Below, piece after piece: positions 40,413 to 51,039 of a stretch of DNA of 64,000 bases. The translations under genes were made by a program, and so were the position numbers. The stretch comes from Lepidostoma basale. Its lineage: Eukaryota > Arthropoda > Insecta > Trichoptera > Lepidostomatidae. How positions within the stretch are numbered: the first letter of the stretch is position 1; every line of letters begins with the position of its first letter. The stretch covers positions 496,001 to 560,000 of the forward strand of contig JAHDVF020001258.1 of the NCBI GenBank assembly GCA_022606425.2, given 5' to 3'. Below the pieces are notes generated by a model. The model worked only from the letters and a program-made list of their open reading frames with translations. It did not search any database and had not been told where the DNA came from.

Positions 40413-41165
40413 ATGAAATGCCCTGAAAATCTATTCGTTAAAAAAGTAACATAATATAATCATTCTTACAACACAAATACTCAATAATTTAGAAAAATCT
40501 CGGTGTTCACCGATGTAACTGATATTACTCTACAAATATAACAAAATTAACTCAGGTAACCCGAAATATCGTCCTATCCGACCTATTGTGGACATAATAT
40601 TGCTTATAAGGTAGCTTGTCGTTCGCTCTAGCCGATTCAAGACTCGTCAAGGGCTGTATATTGTTTAGCCCGATCACTTACAGGGATGATGAGACTTTCA
40701 ATTAGCGTAATGTTTTGTGACTGACAAGCGTAGGGAGCTTACAAGGACCCGACTATATACCGACATCAACTATCTACATAGTAACCTACTTTTACCTGTA
40801 GTATGTAATCGTTTAGGTGGCATATAAAAGCACACAATGGTAGTTTTTGTCAGAATAATATTGATTTTTGATCAACTTAAAGCTTTCAAACACTGTATAA
40901 TTCTATTATGACGATATTTGAAATTAAAACACTGCTTTTCTTCACTATTGAGTTAATTATCTTCGACGTGTTTCGAAAGTATTACACCTTCATTATCACT
41001 ATTGCTTTTAAAGAGAACATGTGTGATATTGTGCTCTTTTAAGAGTTTTAAGATAAAACATATACAATATCGATTACGTTAAAACAACGTATCTTTTTAT
41101 ATATTTTATTAGGAGTTATATTTTATACCAAAAATATTATTATATTATTACGTGTCACGAAGTAA
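40413..41165. other. Unique stretch with one hairpin motif
   Basis: No gene recognised in 40500-40870. At 40965-41005, gacgtgtttcgaaagtatta and caccttcattatcac give, on the minus strand, TGAAGG, a weak stem and GAAACACGTC. Confidence 0.45.
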
Positions 41166-41167
41166 AT

Positions 41168-41332
41168 AAAATATTTTTGAATATTCAATTTTAATAAATT
41201 CATATATTCAATTTTAATAAAATTGTGAGGATAGCTGTTTCACCAATCGAAGTTAGCCTTATCAGGTGATACAATCAACTTACATGTGATGTTATAACGG
41301 TGATCTAAATTAAACAGTTGACACAGATGATA
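41168..41332 (-). repeat. Foldback F fragment
   Basis: Minus strand: CACCTGATAAGGCTAACTTC, GATTGGTGAAACAGCTATCC, then a block like aaaattgaatatatgaattt. Matches 49500-49650 and 428-565. Confidence 0.55.
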
Positions 41333-41334
41333 TC

Positions 41335-41752
41335 AAATTTCGTTCCGTGATGAAGACGTCAAGCTTTCTCTCAATCTCTTTGGTGGTCAACGCCAGCTAG
41401 AGTCTGGTGCATAACGATCTTGGGAATCCTCGCTGGGTCAATCCTCTCGATCTGGCTCCCAAAATCGTCTTCTCTGCGTATTCCATCTGACTTTGTCATC
41501 AATTTTGCAGGATCTGCGAATCTCTTCGGTGGGTATCCTGTCTCTAAGGGTCACGCTAGGTCACAATGTTTTCATTTCTGATACACTAAGGAAATATTGA
41601 ATTCCACCAGTGTCTGCTCTTGCTTCGATTCCGTAAGTCGTAATGGGTCTGATGAATGTTTTATAAATTATAACTTTGCTTTCCACAAGCTATGCTTATT
41701 GTCTCAAGCAGCATCCCTCAGGCATTCGAAGATAATTGCTAATTTATTAGTC
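41335..41752 (-). mobile_element. RTE-B, right-hand (3') part of a split copy
   Basis: Minus strand: QTLXLALTTKEIERKLDVFI-type 3' end (complement of ctctttggtggtcaacgcca), RIDPARIPKIVMH, WRRQRRF/DAEKTIL, and further upstream YGIEARADTGGIQYF and LAIIFECLRDAA. The copy is interrupted at 41753 by an RTE-A insertion and continues at 42424. Confidence 0.72.
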
Positions 41753-41761
41753 TGTTCTTTA

Positions 41762-42414
41762 ACAGCGGATGGCCGAACGGACAGTGATGTTGAAAGAAGG
41801 GTTGGTGCGGGTAACAAAGTGAATGGAGCTATTAAATAGTTATTGGAAACAAGAGTTTATCAATGAAAGCGAAAATGGCCGTTCACAATGGAGTTCTGGT
41901 CCCAACCCTTATGTAGTAGTCAGCCAAATGATATCAGTAGTCAGTAGGGAAGCGAAGCATGGAACTGGCAGAAGAAAGATGAGAGCAGAATAAATGCGGT
42001 AGAGATGAGGTTCCTAAGACGAATGTGTGGTAGAACTATGTACGACAGAATCTCAAATGCAGATATTAGGAATGAATGTAGAGCGAAAGAAGGTATTATG
42101 AACAAAATTATGAAAGGACCGCTGCGTTGGTTCGGACATATGGAGCACATGGGTGAATAAAGAATGGTTAAAAAGGGGTGTACGTTAACGATATAAATAG
42201 AGTACGGAGTCGAGGTAGACTGAGAAAAACATGGCATGACCAAATTAACCAAATTTTAAAGGTAAGTTATGTCAGAAGTGAATTGATGTGCGTGTATGAC
42301 TCGCTGTATGAATGTGGAGGAAGCTAGAGAGGTATGTTAGTATAGAGTATTGTGACGGGCCTTTCTCTCTGCCTACCCCTGCGTAGAAACGGCGTGATGG
42401 TTTGTTGTTGTTGT
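41762..42414 (+). mobile_element. RTE-A 3' end, TTG-tail lineage, nested in RTE-B
   Basis: Plus strand: TADGRTDSDVERRVGAGNKV, NGAIK, NKSLSMKAKMAVHNGVLVPT, then a 25-bp insert agtcagccaaatgatatcag near 41918, NWQKKDESRINAVEMRFLRR, NADIRNECRAKEG, RWFGHMEHM, RKTWHDQINQIL and the end AYPCVETA with hairpin and (TTG)n tail. Both sides carry the duplication tgttcttta (41753-41761 and 42415-42423). Confidence 0.85.
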
Positions 42415-42423
42415 TGTTCTTTA

Positions 42424-42578
42424 CCTTAATTATACAGATAGCTGCAACTAGATATCTCCATACCAAGATATCTGAAATTCATGACTTGTTCTATGAGTCA
42501 ATCATCTACATCCAGTTTACATCTGAGAGGCTGTCTGGATATTGACATTTTGTTCTGTAATGTTCTGATCCTATTAAA
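42424..42578 (-). mobile_element. RTE-B, left-hand (5') part of the split copy
   Basis: Minus strand: DVDDLIEQVMNFRYLGMEIS and SCSYLYN, exactly the part expected just upstream of 41752 in RTE-B. Together the two parts show that RTE-A jumped into an older RTE-B copy. Confidence 0.75.
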
Positions 42579-42579
42579 T

Positions 42580-43135
42580 AATGGTAATATTAACCATCAG
42601 TGAGGCTTGCGTGAAAATGGAGTGCACTTCTCACCGCTGACCGCATCCCACAATGCCACAGTTTCGTTACGCGATCGAAATAATACCAGTTAAAATAATG
42701 CAAATTTTAATTAACTTTCCACGTGTTTACATAATTAGAAATTTTCCGACAATGTACGGTGTAAATTATTCATGGTTTAATTAAAATGCTCAGATGAATG
42801 CTATTATACTTGATCCCTTCCAACAAAGAGGATTAATTTGCACGTTTTGTAAAAGTTAAACGCAGGTAATACGAGTATAGGAATTGCAGCTGAGTAAAGT
42901 TACATATTCGTAATGTTATATATACAAATATGCCACAGTATGCAAAAAAAATAAATAAATTAAAAAATTTCATTAATATTTGCCATGACTTTGTGTTATA
43001 CTTTTTACAGAAAGGTTTTGGTTATGACCCAATCTTTTTCGATGTAAAAATTAAATATTTAAAACACAAATTATTTTATTTAACAATAATTTTAAACTAC
43101 TGATAACGTATGATAACGATTTAACTAATAAATTA
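42580..43135. other. Spacer, nothing recognised
   Basis: Bases 42590-42680 are GC-richer and unique. The remainder is AT-rich. No gene. Confidence 0.4.
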
Positions 43136-43139
43136 ATCA

Positions 43140-43745
43140 TCACAGCATTTATCGTGGAACAGGTGGAAAAATGTAGATATCTGGGTGTGGACTTGTGTGG
43201 GAAAACGGATCTACCGTGTGAAGTGATGGGGCAAATAAACAAGGCTGTGGTCGTTTCGGGATGCTTGAAGAATTAAATTTGTAAAAACTCTAAAATGAAG
43301 TTCAGCAGTAAAGTAAGAATCTATAAGACTTGTGTGCGACCTATCATGACATTTGGGATCGAGTGCAGGGCGGACACCATAATCACAAAAACGCGCTCAG
43401 AGTGTCAGAAATGAAAACGCTCAGAGTGTCAGAAATGAAAACGCTCAGATATATATCTGGCAAGACACTGCAATAGAGGATCAGGAATACACGGATAAGG
43501 GAGATATGCGAGGTCGAGGATATCGTTAGGTGGGGAAGGCAAAGGAGAAGATACTGGTATGCAGACGTGAGGAGAATGGATCCATCCAGACTCTTATTTA
43601 ATGTGTTGCACGGCCACCCCCAAGGTAGATGACCCACGGGCAGACCACCAAAGAGATGGATCGACAGCTGGTAGTCGACTTCGCAGGAGGCCAATTCCTC
43701 TTAAGAAACAGGCCAATAGGCCTACACTAAGAATAAGAAGAAGAA
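43140..43745 (+). mobile_element. RTE-B-like 3' end
   Basis: Plus strand: IVEQVEKCRYLGVDLCGKTD, INKAVVVSGCLKN, KVRIYKTCVRPIMTFGIECR, a duplicated gctcagagtgtcagaaatga, KTLRYISGKTLQ, RIREICEVEDIVRWGRQRRR, GRPPKRWIDSW and a GAATAAGAAGAAGAAG tail. The duplication of about 29 bp near 43390-43440 and stops make it a pseudogene copy. Confidence 0.78.
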
Positions 43746-43859
43746 GAGAACATTTCCCCGGACTGCTTTTGCAAGGCTAGCAGGCATCGACAGATGGGAG
43801 AGACTGTTATTAACTTATTCTATAAACATATATTGAAATAATTATGAAAAATGTAGGTG

Positions 43860-44170
43860 AGAGACCAAAAGTATGCTGGGGACAACGGAAATGAAAATAT
43901 TGCATGTTATTGCTGGGAAGACTCTGCGTAATCGTGAAACACCCCAATCTGAGAGGTCTGCGAGATTCAAGATGTGATAAGATGGTGGCGACAACGTCGA
44001 TTGTACCAGAATCAATATGTCCACAAAATGAATTTTACAAGAATCTCATACACTGCTCTGCATTGAATACTAGATGGACATCGTCCACTAGGGAGACCCA
44101 CGAAACGACGTAGAGATAGATAAAGTTCAGCATCACAGGAGGATAATCGTGTAATAATAGATTCTTAAGT
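43860..44170 (+). mobile_element. RTE-B-like degraded fragment
   Basis: Plus strand: EMKILHVIAGKTLRN, then a shift and IQDVIRWWRQRRLYQNQYVH, NFTRI and RPTKRRRDR in broken frames. Same region as 43440-43680 but more decayed. Confidence 0.6.
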
Positions 44171-44284
44171 CTAAAACAAGTTGAATAAGAAGACGTATTG
44201 ATTATTTTTGTATAGGATCTTGTTAAGTACCCCTAATCTATATTTATTATTATTATGATGATTATTATTTTGTTGATTATAAAT

Positions 44285-44690
44285 ACTTCTTCTTCTTATT
44301 CTTCTTCTCCTTATAGAACATTGGTCTGTTCCTGAAATCAGGCTGGCCTCTCTTGGGAGGTTGACTCCCAACTATCTCTCCATCTCTTCGGCGGTCTTCC
44401 GGGGGGACGGCAGCCGGCAAGAATCTGATGCGCCACAGCGTGTGGGATTCTGGTGGGATCCATCCTCTGCACGTTCGCATTCCAGTATCTTCTGCGTTGT
44501 CTGCCCCATCTCGCGACATCTTCCACCTTGCAGATCTCGCAGATAGTCGTGTTCCTCACCCTATCTCGAAAAGTCCTTCCTCCTATCATTCCAGCGTCTT
44601 CATCTCTGCCACCCGTACTTTAGCCTTCGTTCTTGTGGTATCCGCTCTGGTTTCAATGGTATTATATATGTCAGTATAGGCCTTATGCAG
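44285..44690 (-). mobile_element. RTE-B-like 3' end
   Basis: Frame 44589-44338: MIGGRTFRDRVRNTTICEIC, VEDVARWGRQRRRYWNANVQ, MDPTRIPHAVAHQI, RPPGRPPKRWRDSW and STSQERPA; upstream, AKVRVAEMKTLE and a YNTIETRADTTR-like block. Tail AAGAAGAATAAG at the left end. Longest undamaged frame of this family here. Confidence 0.78.
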
Positions 44691-44763
44691 GTTTTATATT
44701 ATATATTCTGACCTTACTGTCAGTTCTCATATACTTGTTTTTACATATTATAAATACAATATA

Positions 44764-45290
44764 AAAGTCGCAAAGATGGCAGTACACAATGGAGTTCTAG
44801 TGCCAACCCTCATGTATGGAAGTGAAGCTTGGAGCTGGCAAAAGAAGGATGAAAGCAGAATAAACGCCGTTGAAATGAGATCACTAAGAAGAATGTGCGG
44901 GAAAACGTTGTATGATAGAATACCGAACGATGAAGTAAGAAATAAATGTAAGGTAGATGACTGCATCATGGATACAATTATAAAAGGATTCCTGAGATGG
45001 TTTGGACATATGGAACGAATAGATGAGAGTAGAATGGTTAAAAAGTTGTACACAAGTAGCGTGAGTGGAAAAAGAAGCCGAGGACGACCGAGGAAAACAT
45101 GGCATGACCAAATTAATCAATTACTAAAAGGCGGTCACATTCAATAATCGACGTGCGTGCATGGTACGATGTATGAATGTAGAGGAATCCCGAGAGGTAT
45201 GCCAGGACAGAGCATTGTGGCGATCCATCCTCTCTGCCTACCCCTCCGGGGAAATTGCGTGATAGTTAGTTAGTTAGTTAGTTAGTTATC
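44764..45290 (+). mobile_element. RTE-A 3' end, KTLYDRIPNDE lineage
   Basis: Frame 44776-45147 is open for 123 codons: MAVHNGVLVPTLMYGSEAWS, RRMCGKTLYDRIPNDEVRNK, KGFLRWFGHMERIDESRMVK and RGRPRKTWHDQINQLLKGGH. A small deletion follows, then CMNVEESREVCQDRALWRSI, a CCCC-TCC-GGGG hairpin and a (GTTA)n tail of five or more units. The best copy of the third RTE-A lineage. Confidence 0.86.
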
Positions 45291-45294
45291 TAAA

Positions 45295-45658
45295 ATAATA
45301 TATAAAATAAATGTAAATTTTAATAAAATAAATGTAAATTTTTCAATATGACGAATTGTTTGAATATATTCCGCTGTCGCTGATAGGATATTCGTTAATT
45401 AAAATAAAATAAAGGCATGGGTATATCCGTTAGTGCAGCGCATTACAAAGCGTAATGGCGGTGCAAGGATTACGTTGGGCTCCCGGCATATGCATGCACA
45501 TTGAATTTCAAAGTAATCAAATGAAATAAAAAGCACCTGTGACACGCTGTGGCGCTTTGCCATAAAAAATAGTCTCATTTGACATTTCACCACGCTCAGC
45601 ATTCACATTTTATGCGATGAATTAAAAATACATATTTTAATTAACTTATTATCTGTGA
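45295..45658. other. Unique stretch, partly GC-richer
   Basis: atgtaaattttaataaaata is tandemly repeated at 45309-45340. Bases 45410-45600 match no family here and hold only a 67-codon minus frame without a domain. Confidence 0.4.
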
Positions 45659-45659
45659 G

Positions 45660-45866
45660 AATCAAATCAAATCAGTTTATTTTCTCAAAAGATATTACAA
45701 ACAATAATTATAGTTTAAGGCATCTATTGAGAACAGGTAAAACATAAAAATATGTAATACCAGGAACGCATGAGAGATGGTTCGACATTAGAAATACAAG
45801 ACTCTCCAAAGTCAAGAGATTTGTCTTCTGAACGTACTTTCCCGAATATGAAAGACGTCGATCACC
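45660..45866 (-). mobile_element. CR1/Jockey-like 3' end
   Basis: Starts with the tail complement (atcaaatcaaatcagtttat), then the 3' UTR and the FIRESTFRRQISLDFGESC-like terminus. It is joined directly at 45866 to RTE-A sequence on the same strand. Confidence 0.8.
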
Positions 45867-46290
45867 GAAGCGATACATAAGGGTCGGTAGAAGAACACCA
45901 TTGTGCACTGCCATTCTAGCTTTTTTGGATAGGTTTTTGTCTGCGATGACAACTTTAAGTGCACTATTCACTTTGTTGCCTGCCCCAACCCTTCTTTCAA
46001 TATCCCTCTCCACTCGCTCATATCTTGTTAACATACTACCTAAATACATGAACTCAACTACGAGTACTTGCTCCAAATTTTCGCCACTCACGCTAATATT
46101 GCAGACTGTCATGATTTCTTATTTTTCAAAAATCATTACTTTGGACTTATTTACATTCATCATCCGATCATTTCGCATGCATACCTCATACATACAATTC
46201 ACCAGGACTTGTAGTTCATGCTCGTTGTCTGCAAGTAGGACAGCGTCATCCGCATACAAAAGACAGCGTCATCCGCATATAAAAACTAAT
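45867..46290 (-). mobile_element. RTE-A internal fragment
   Basis: Minus-strand frame 46112-45708 reads MTVCNISVSGENLEQVLVVE, FMYLGSMLTRYERVERDIER, RVGAGNKVNSALKVVIADKN and AVHNGVLLPTLMYR. Upstream (46113-46290) is MRNDRMMNVNKSKVMIFEK and QVLVNCMYEVCM. No 3' end present. A tandem repeat of agacagcgtcatccgcatat marks its right edge. Confidence 0.8.
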
Positions 46291-46299
46291 TGAGTTCAA

Positions 46300-46385
46300 A
46301 TGACCTTTCGGATACAAAGAAAAGAACAGTGAGGCAGTTCATCCTCTCTGTTAAGATCAGCGTGAAGTAAAGTGATGGTTAGGAA
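46300..46385 (+). mobile_element. RTE-A terminal scrap
   Basis: agaacagtgaggcagttcat then cctctctg and gtgatggttag: a degenerate 3' end with the hairpin nearly lost. Confidence 0.4.
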
Positions 46386-46389
46386 CATA

Positions 46390-46865
46390 ATGAAAATGGA
46401 TGTACAGGAATAAATAACTTTATAGTTTAAATGTTCTAAGAATTATATCTTTGATAGTTTTGCAATGTAAAAAAACCTATACTTAAATCAGAAGAGTTAC
46501 AAGCTTAAAAGATTATAGCATTTCTGATACAAATCCTTTTGTTTTTCTTACCAAAGTTTGCATAAAGCTTGAGCATTTCAAATAGTTTTAGGAGATAGAA
46601 ACAACTTTCTTAGGTACAAACTGTTTTGCTAGTTAACATCAAGCCATTAGCAGCGGTAAAATCTTTTTATTAATTGAGAACATTGTTTTCCTGCTACACC
46701 ATTCCGAGAAATTGTGTATTTTACTTTTAAAAGATATATTTTTAGAGCTTTTATATTATGATCACACATAATAATCGAAAAGTAACTATTTCTCTTTTTC
46801 TTTTTTATGTACTGTGTACGAGTATGTGTATACTTTTTATGTATGTCTGTGCATATATAACACTA
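46390..46865. other. AT-rich spacer
   Basis: Nothing recognised. Confidence 0.4.
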
Positions 46866-47312
46866 ATATTAAAAAAATTAAATTTACATAGACATGTTTC
46901 GGACAACCAGTCCTTTTTCAGTGCTACATATTTTAAAGATACATATTTAAAATATATATATTTTTTTTATAACTTTATAACATGTGTCAGATCACGTAAA
47001 CAATTTTGTAATATTTTAAATATGTATCTTTATAATTCTTTCTACTATACTTTACGTTCTACTATACGTTCTACTTTACGTTTCACTTTACGTTCTACTA
47101 TACTTTTAAACCTGATTGCTTTTAAAGCGCTCACATTTAGATTTTTAGATTTAAAACACGTCTTAATGCGCCCTTGAGGTGATACATCACAAAAACGGCG
47201 CTTTAAAAGTTAGCATATTTTTATTGTTATTATTAATAATACCTGTATGTATCAATAAAGAAGGACTGGTTGTCCAAAACATGTCAATGTAATTAAATTT
47301 TTTTAAATATAT
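46866..47312. repeat. Foldback with GTTTCGGACAACCAGTCC arms
   Basis: Left arm aaaaaaattaaatttacata, gacatgtttcggacaaccag, tcctttt; right arm aagaaggactggttgtccaa, aacatgtcaatgtaattaaa, tttttttaaa. Arms of about 55 bp pair well. The centre has ttctactatactttacgttc-like short repeats. The 139-codon frame across it is not a gene. Confidence 0.78.
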
Positions 47313-47334
47313 ACAAAGTTGTATATACAAAGTA

Positions 47335-48595
47335 TAGGGTGTTTTTTTAAGAGCTTGAGAACTTTAAATAATAATACAAGACAGAAATATTGTTATAATG
47401 ATTTTTTTATTGTTATAATCTGGTAGATAATTTCATTTCATTTATTTTTTAAATATGTCCGCCGCGACTACGAGTTACATAGTCCATTCGATCAGTCCAA
47501 TTTTTTAATACTTTTTTCAATTAATCTGGCCTTATGGCGTCAATGGTGACTTGAATATTGGCTTCCAATACTTCAAGAGTTGCTGCCCCATAAAAAGTTA
47601 TCGAGAGGAGTTAAGTTGCACGAACGAGGGGGCCAGTTAACAGGACCACTTCTGGAAATAAAGTTGTCACCAAATTGATTTTGCAATAAATTGATGGTTA
47701 AGCGCGCTGTATGGCAAGTTGCGGCGTCTTGTTGGAACCAAATGTCGTCGATGTTTAGCTGATTAATTTTTGGAAACAAAAAATCAGTCAACATGGCTCC
47801 ATAGCGCTCGCCATTCACCGTAACGGCAGTTCCTTCCTCATTTCGAAAGAAATAAGAACCGATGATGCCGCCAGCGTGTAAACCGCACCAAACAGTCAAT
47901 TTTAATGGATGTAATGGTGATTCGTTAATGGCTTGAGGATTGTCTTCGCTCCATATACGGCAATTTTGCTTATTGACGAAGCCATTTAACCAGAAATGAG
48001 CTTCATAACTAAACATAATTCTTCGGTAAAAAGGCTCTTCTTCGGCCAGTTTCAAATTAACACAATCAGTAAAAATGAGACGTAAACGATGATCATTTGG
48101 CTTTATTTCTTGCACGAGCTGTATTTTATAGGCACGTAAGCCAAGATCCTTACGTAAAATTTTCCACATAGTCGAAGGACGAAGGCCGACAACTTGAGAA
48201 CGGCGACGAATCAACATTTCGGCGTCTACCTCAACACTTCGCGCTACAGCAGCAATATTCTCTTCGGTACGCACATTTCTTTGTCTTGCTGATGGTTTTG
48301 AATCGAGAAGAGTAAAACTAGTGCGAAAACGATCATTAACTGCCCGAATTGCTTGCTCACTAGGCCGATTATGTTGACCGTAAAATGGACGAAGTCCTCT
48401 ATGAACTTGGCGAACCGACTTATTTTTTTCAAAGTAAATTTCGACAATTTGGAAGCATTTTTCTGGCATTAAATGATTCATGATGAATTGTCAAACCTTA
48501 CTGAACAGAAATGTCAACACAATTTAACATTTTAAACTGCCAAACTATAGACAACAACCATCGAAACTTCTCATGCAGCTAAAAAACACCCTTTA
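47335..48595 (-). mobile_element. DD41D Tc1/mariner-superfamily transposon
   Basis: Ends are AGGGTGTTTTTTTAAGAGCT at the left and complement of AGGGTGTTTTTTAGCTGCAT at the right, each next to TA. Length about 1.26 kb, near full size for this group. One transposase on the minus strand fills it. The superfamily inserts at TA. Nearly complete but with damaged coding sequence. Confidence 0.88.
47573..48481 (-). pseudogene. DD41D transposase, probably inactive
   Basis: 302-residue frame. The N-terminal 1-110 shows two helix-turn-helix-like halves (FEKNKSVRQVHRGLRPFYG; SQVVGLRPSTMWKILRKDLG). Catalytic block 1 reads IMFSYEAHFWLNG (154-166): the Asp expected at 159 is Tyr, codon TAT at 48007-48005. 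Block 2 is FQQDAATCHTA with Asp252; block 3 is LTPLDNFLWG with Asp294; 41 residues lie between, giving the DD41D signature. After FLWG the frame shifts by a small deletion; EVLEANIQVTIDAIRPD and WTDRMDYVTRSRGGHI follow in another frame to about 47455. Confidence 0.9.
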
Positions 48596-48729
48596 TATAA
48601 AAAAGAAAATAAGAAATAAAGCATCAAACACAAATTTTGGCGAACATAGAAGAAAAGTAAAATTTGTATGAATAAAATAGTTTTGTTCAATTCCCGTTTA
48701 AAATAAATTACTATTTCGTATTTTTATTG

Positions 48730-48908
48730 TTTAGTACACAACAGGTCGTTTGAACTCAATTACTGTGTACTATTTGTTTTGAGCAATTATTATATGGATT
48801 ATCGTGACATGTGATAGGTAGAAAATCTATCGCTATTATTTTATCACATGAATTCTACCCCAGACCATCGACAGTGTGACAATCACACTGTCATCGCCAG
48901 GAATCGTT
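48730..48908 (-). mobile_element. SINE, 5'-truncated
   Basis: Minus strand starts at the end of the B box (CGATTCCTGGCGATGACAGT), continues through the body to complement of gtacacaacaggtcgtttga, and a T run-like AT tract. The tRNA-like head is missing. MITE G sequence begins at once on its right. Confidence 0.7.
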
Positions 48909-49105
48909 ACAACGAATGAAAACCTCTGTTTTATGCAAGTTTTATTACGTTTCATGGGAATAACATGTTTAATCTGTCGAAGGTATAATAAATAAGCATT
49001 TAATTATGGCATTATCAAATGTGAATAACATTTGATAATACATGTCACTCCCATAGATTATAATAAAATTCCTTGAAAACAGACGTTTTAGTTCGCGGTG
49101 ATTAC
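48909..49105. repeat. MITE-like foldback G
   Basis: Arms cgaatgaaaacctctgtttt and complement of taataaaattccttgaaaac...agacgtttt; centre caaatgtgaataacatttg. Slightly degraded. Confidence 0.7.
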
Positions 49106-49189
49106 AAATAGAGTAAAAAATTACAGTATACTGTTCCTTTAACTCGTGCTTAAAAACAGCAACGTGCTCGATTATCGCTATATTTAATA

Positions 49190-49300
49190 ATTCCTTAGAA
49201 AGACAAAATATCTAATTCCCAAAAAGTATAATAAAACAGATGTTTTCATTCGTATTAATTAAAGTCAAATTCTGTTTACATAAAAAACTTTGTTATAAAT
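49190..49300. repeat. MITE G half copy
   Basis: cttagaaagacaaaatatct and then taataaaacagatgttttca, ttcgtattaatt. One arm only. Confidence 0.55.
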
Positions 49301-49317
49301 ATCACAATTGATTATAA

Positions 49318-49525
49318 TTAATACGAATGAAAACGTCAGTTTTCTAGAAGTTTTATTGTATTTTATGTTTCCTCCTTCTAGGGCATTATCAAATGCCTTA
49401 GAGGGGCGATACATGTCATTCCCCTAAAATATAATAAAACTCCTAGAAAACTGACGTTTTTATTCGTATTAATATTTAAATATGGAGTTTTACAACATTG
49501 TACAAGAAACAATACATACAATTGA
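49318..49525. repeat. MITE-like foldback G, best copy
   Basis: Left arm taatacgaatgaaaacgtca, gttttctagaagttttattg; right arm aatataataaaactcctaga, aaactgacgtttttattcgt. Complementary for about 55 bp, centre atcaaatgcc with flanking tctagggc and agaggggcg. Followed by atggagttttacaac and gtacaagaaacaat, an outer part shared with 8450 and 61550. Confidence 0.82.
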
Positions 49526-49762
49526 TTATATTTTGTCGCGACAGCTGTTTTGCTAACCGATGTTAGCATCGTCAGGTCTTACAATCAACAGCTAATTGTA
49601 GGACCTAACGATGCTAACATCGTTAAGCGAAACAGCTGTCGCGTCAAAATATAATCATTGTGATATTTATAACAAAGTTTTTTTATTCAAACATTTAATA
49701 TTATTGATATATCAAAGTGTTTCCGCCAAAACAATGGATTATCTAAAGTCATATTCGTTTAT
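49526..49762. repeat. Foldback F, paired arms
   Basis: Left arm gattatattttgtcgcgaca, gctgttttgctaaccgatgt, tagcatcgtcaggt; right arm acctaacgatgctaacatcg, ttaagcgaaacagctgtcgc, gtcaaaatataatc. Stem of about 60 bp with a loop of about 20. The right side runs on with gtgatatttataacaaagtt and ccaaaacaatggattat. Confidence 0.85.
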
Positions 49763-49825
49763 GACCCACGAAAAAATAAAAATATTATTTGAATATCTAT
49801 AATTTGACACTATGTGACTATTAAG

Positions 49826-50128
49826 AAGGTATTATGAACAAAATTATGAAAGGATCGCTGCGTAGGTTCGGATATATGGAACGCATGGATGGAGAAAGAA
49901 TGGTTAAGAAAGTATACGTTAATGATGTAAATGGGGTACGAAGTCGAGGCAGACCGAGGAAAATATGGCATGACCAAATTAATGAAATTTTAAATATTGG
50001 TCATGTTAGAAGTCGAAGGAATCGACGTGCGTGTATGACTCGTTGTATGAATGTGGAGGATGCTAGAGAGATTTGCCAGGATAGAAAAGTGTGGTGGTTC
50101 ATTCTCTCTGCCTACCCTGCGGTTTGTT
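49826..50128 (+). mobile_element. RTE-A 3' end, no tail
   Basis: Frame 49834-50169: MNKIMKGSLRRFGYMERMDG, VNDVNGVRSRGRPRKIWHDQ, INEILNIGHVRSRRNRRACM, CMNVEDAREICQDRKVWWFI and LSAYPAV, after which sequence leaves the family before the hairpin. Belongs to the NADIRKEC lineage by its block composition. Confidence 0.82.
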
Positions 50129-50129
50129 T

Positions 50130-50405
50130 TGTGACTATTAAATTAAGGATTAATTTGTGTATGCAATAAATAAACTGCTTTATTAAATAAATAAATAAAT
50201 AAATTAATAGATAATTACATGCTGTTTGTTTTTACTTAGAAAATGTATGTTATGTTGTTTTGTGTCAGTAATTTTATGAGAAGTGTTCATTCAATTCTGC
50301 CGGAGTACAATATAATGATGTTTACCTTCTTTTCTCGGATCCAGAAATATCTTCTGTTCTTCATACAATAGAAATACGAGAATGGCGAAATAAATACTTC
50401 ACGCA
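50130..50405. other. Spacer
   Basis: A short (AAAT)n run near 50185-50205. Nothing else recognised. Confidence 0.4.
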
Positions 50406-50406
50406 T

Positions 50407-51039
50407 TTAACCCCTTAATGCATGTTTTTTTTTTTAAATTGGTAAAAAAAACATATGATGTGTAAAAGATGAAAAAAGAGACAGGTATTTTTTTTATTTT
50501 TCAAATGAAAAAAATTTTCCTATATAAAATACAAAAAAATATTTCTAGGTGTTCCCATTTTTATCCTTAGATTTTACACAATATTATCCATAATTTTATA
50601 TAAAAGTGATCATTTTATTAATTACCTAATGTAAAAATAACATGTGATAGGTAGCCAATCTATCGCCATTTTATTGTCACGTGAATTCTACACCAGACCA
50701 ATGACAGTGTGACAATCACACTGCCATCGCCGGGAATCGGCGAGCTCTTACCACTCAGCCACGAAGGTCGAAATATAATTATTTTAGCGTTTTACAAACA
50801 AAAAATAACACTTTTGAATATCGCGTACAGAAAATCATAAACTGACGGTTGGAAACAATCGAACGCACATCTAGTACAACCAGAAATATCTAGCAAGAAG
50901 TTTGACAACTAGTAACGCGCATCATAGATAAAACTTTAGTATTATTGCTAGAAGCGAAACATATTTTATTATTTTGTTGTTTTTTATGGCTAAAGATTAT
51001 TTTGGATCATATATGAGCCAGTACGCGGTAAGGGGTTAA
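50407..51039. mobile_element. Probable piggyBac-type non-autonomous element
   Basis: TTAA at 50407-50410 and 51036-51039, with ends CCCCTTAATGCATG and complement of CCCCTTACCGCGTACT. The first seven bases match. Length 625 bp, no coding. A SINE body at 50637-50770 lies inside it. Short ends make this a tentative call. Confidence 0.55.
50637..50772 (-). mobile_element. SINE copy with internal deletion
   Basis: Minus strand: GACCTTCGTGGCTGAGTGGT, AAGAGCTCG, then jumps to CCGATTCCCGGCGATGGCAG by deletion of about 25 bases up to the B box, and the normal body to complement of atgtgataggtagccaatct. Nested in the TTAA element. Confidence 0.78.

Noticed and set aside
43383..43694. 103-codon minus-strand frame
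   Set aside because: Antisense shadow of the RTE-B-like copy on the plus strand, lengthened by the internal duplication.
46758..47177. 139-codon frame with hydrophobic and FTLRST-like repeats
   Set aside because: It crosses a foldback arm and short tandem repeats; no domain and no sign of selection.
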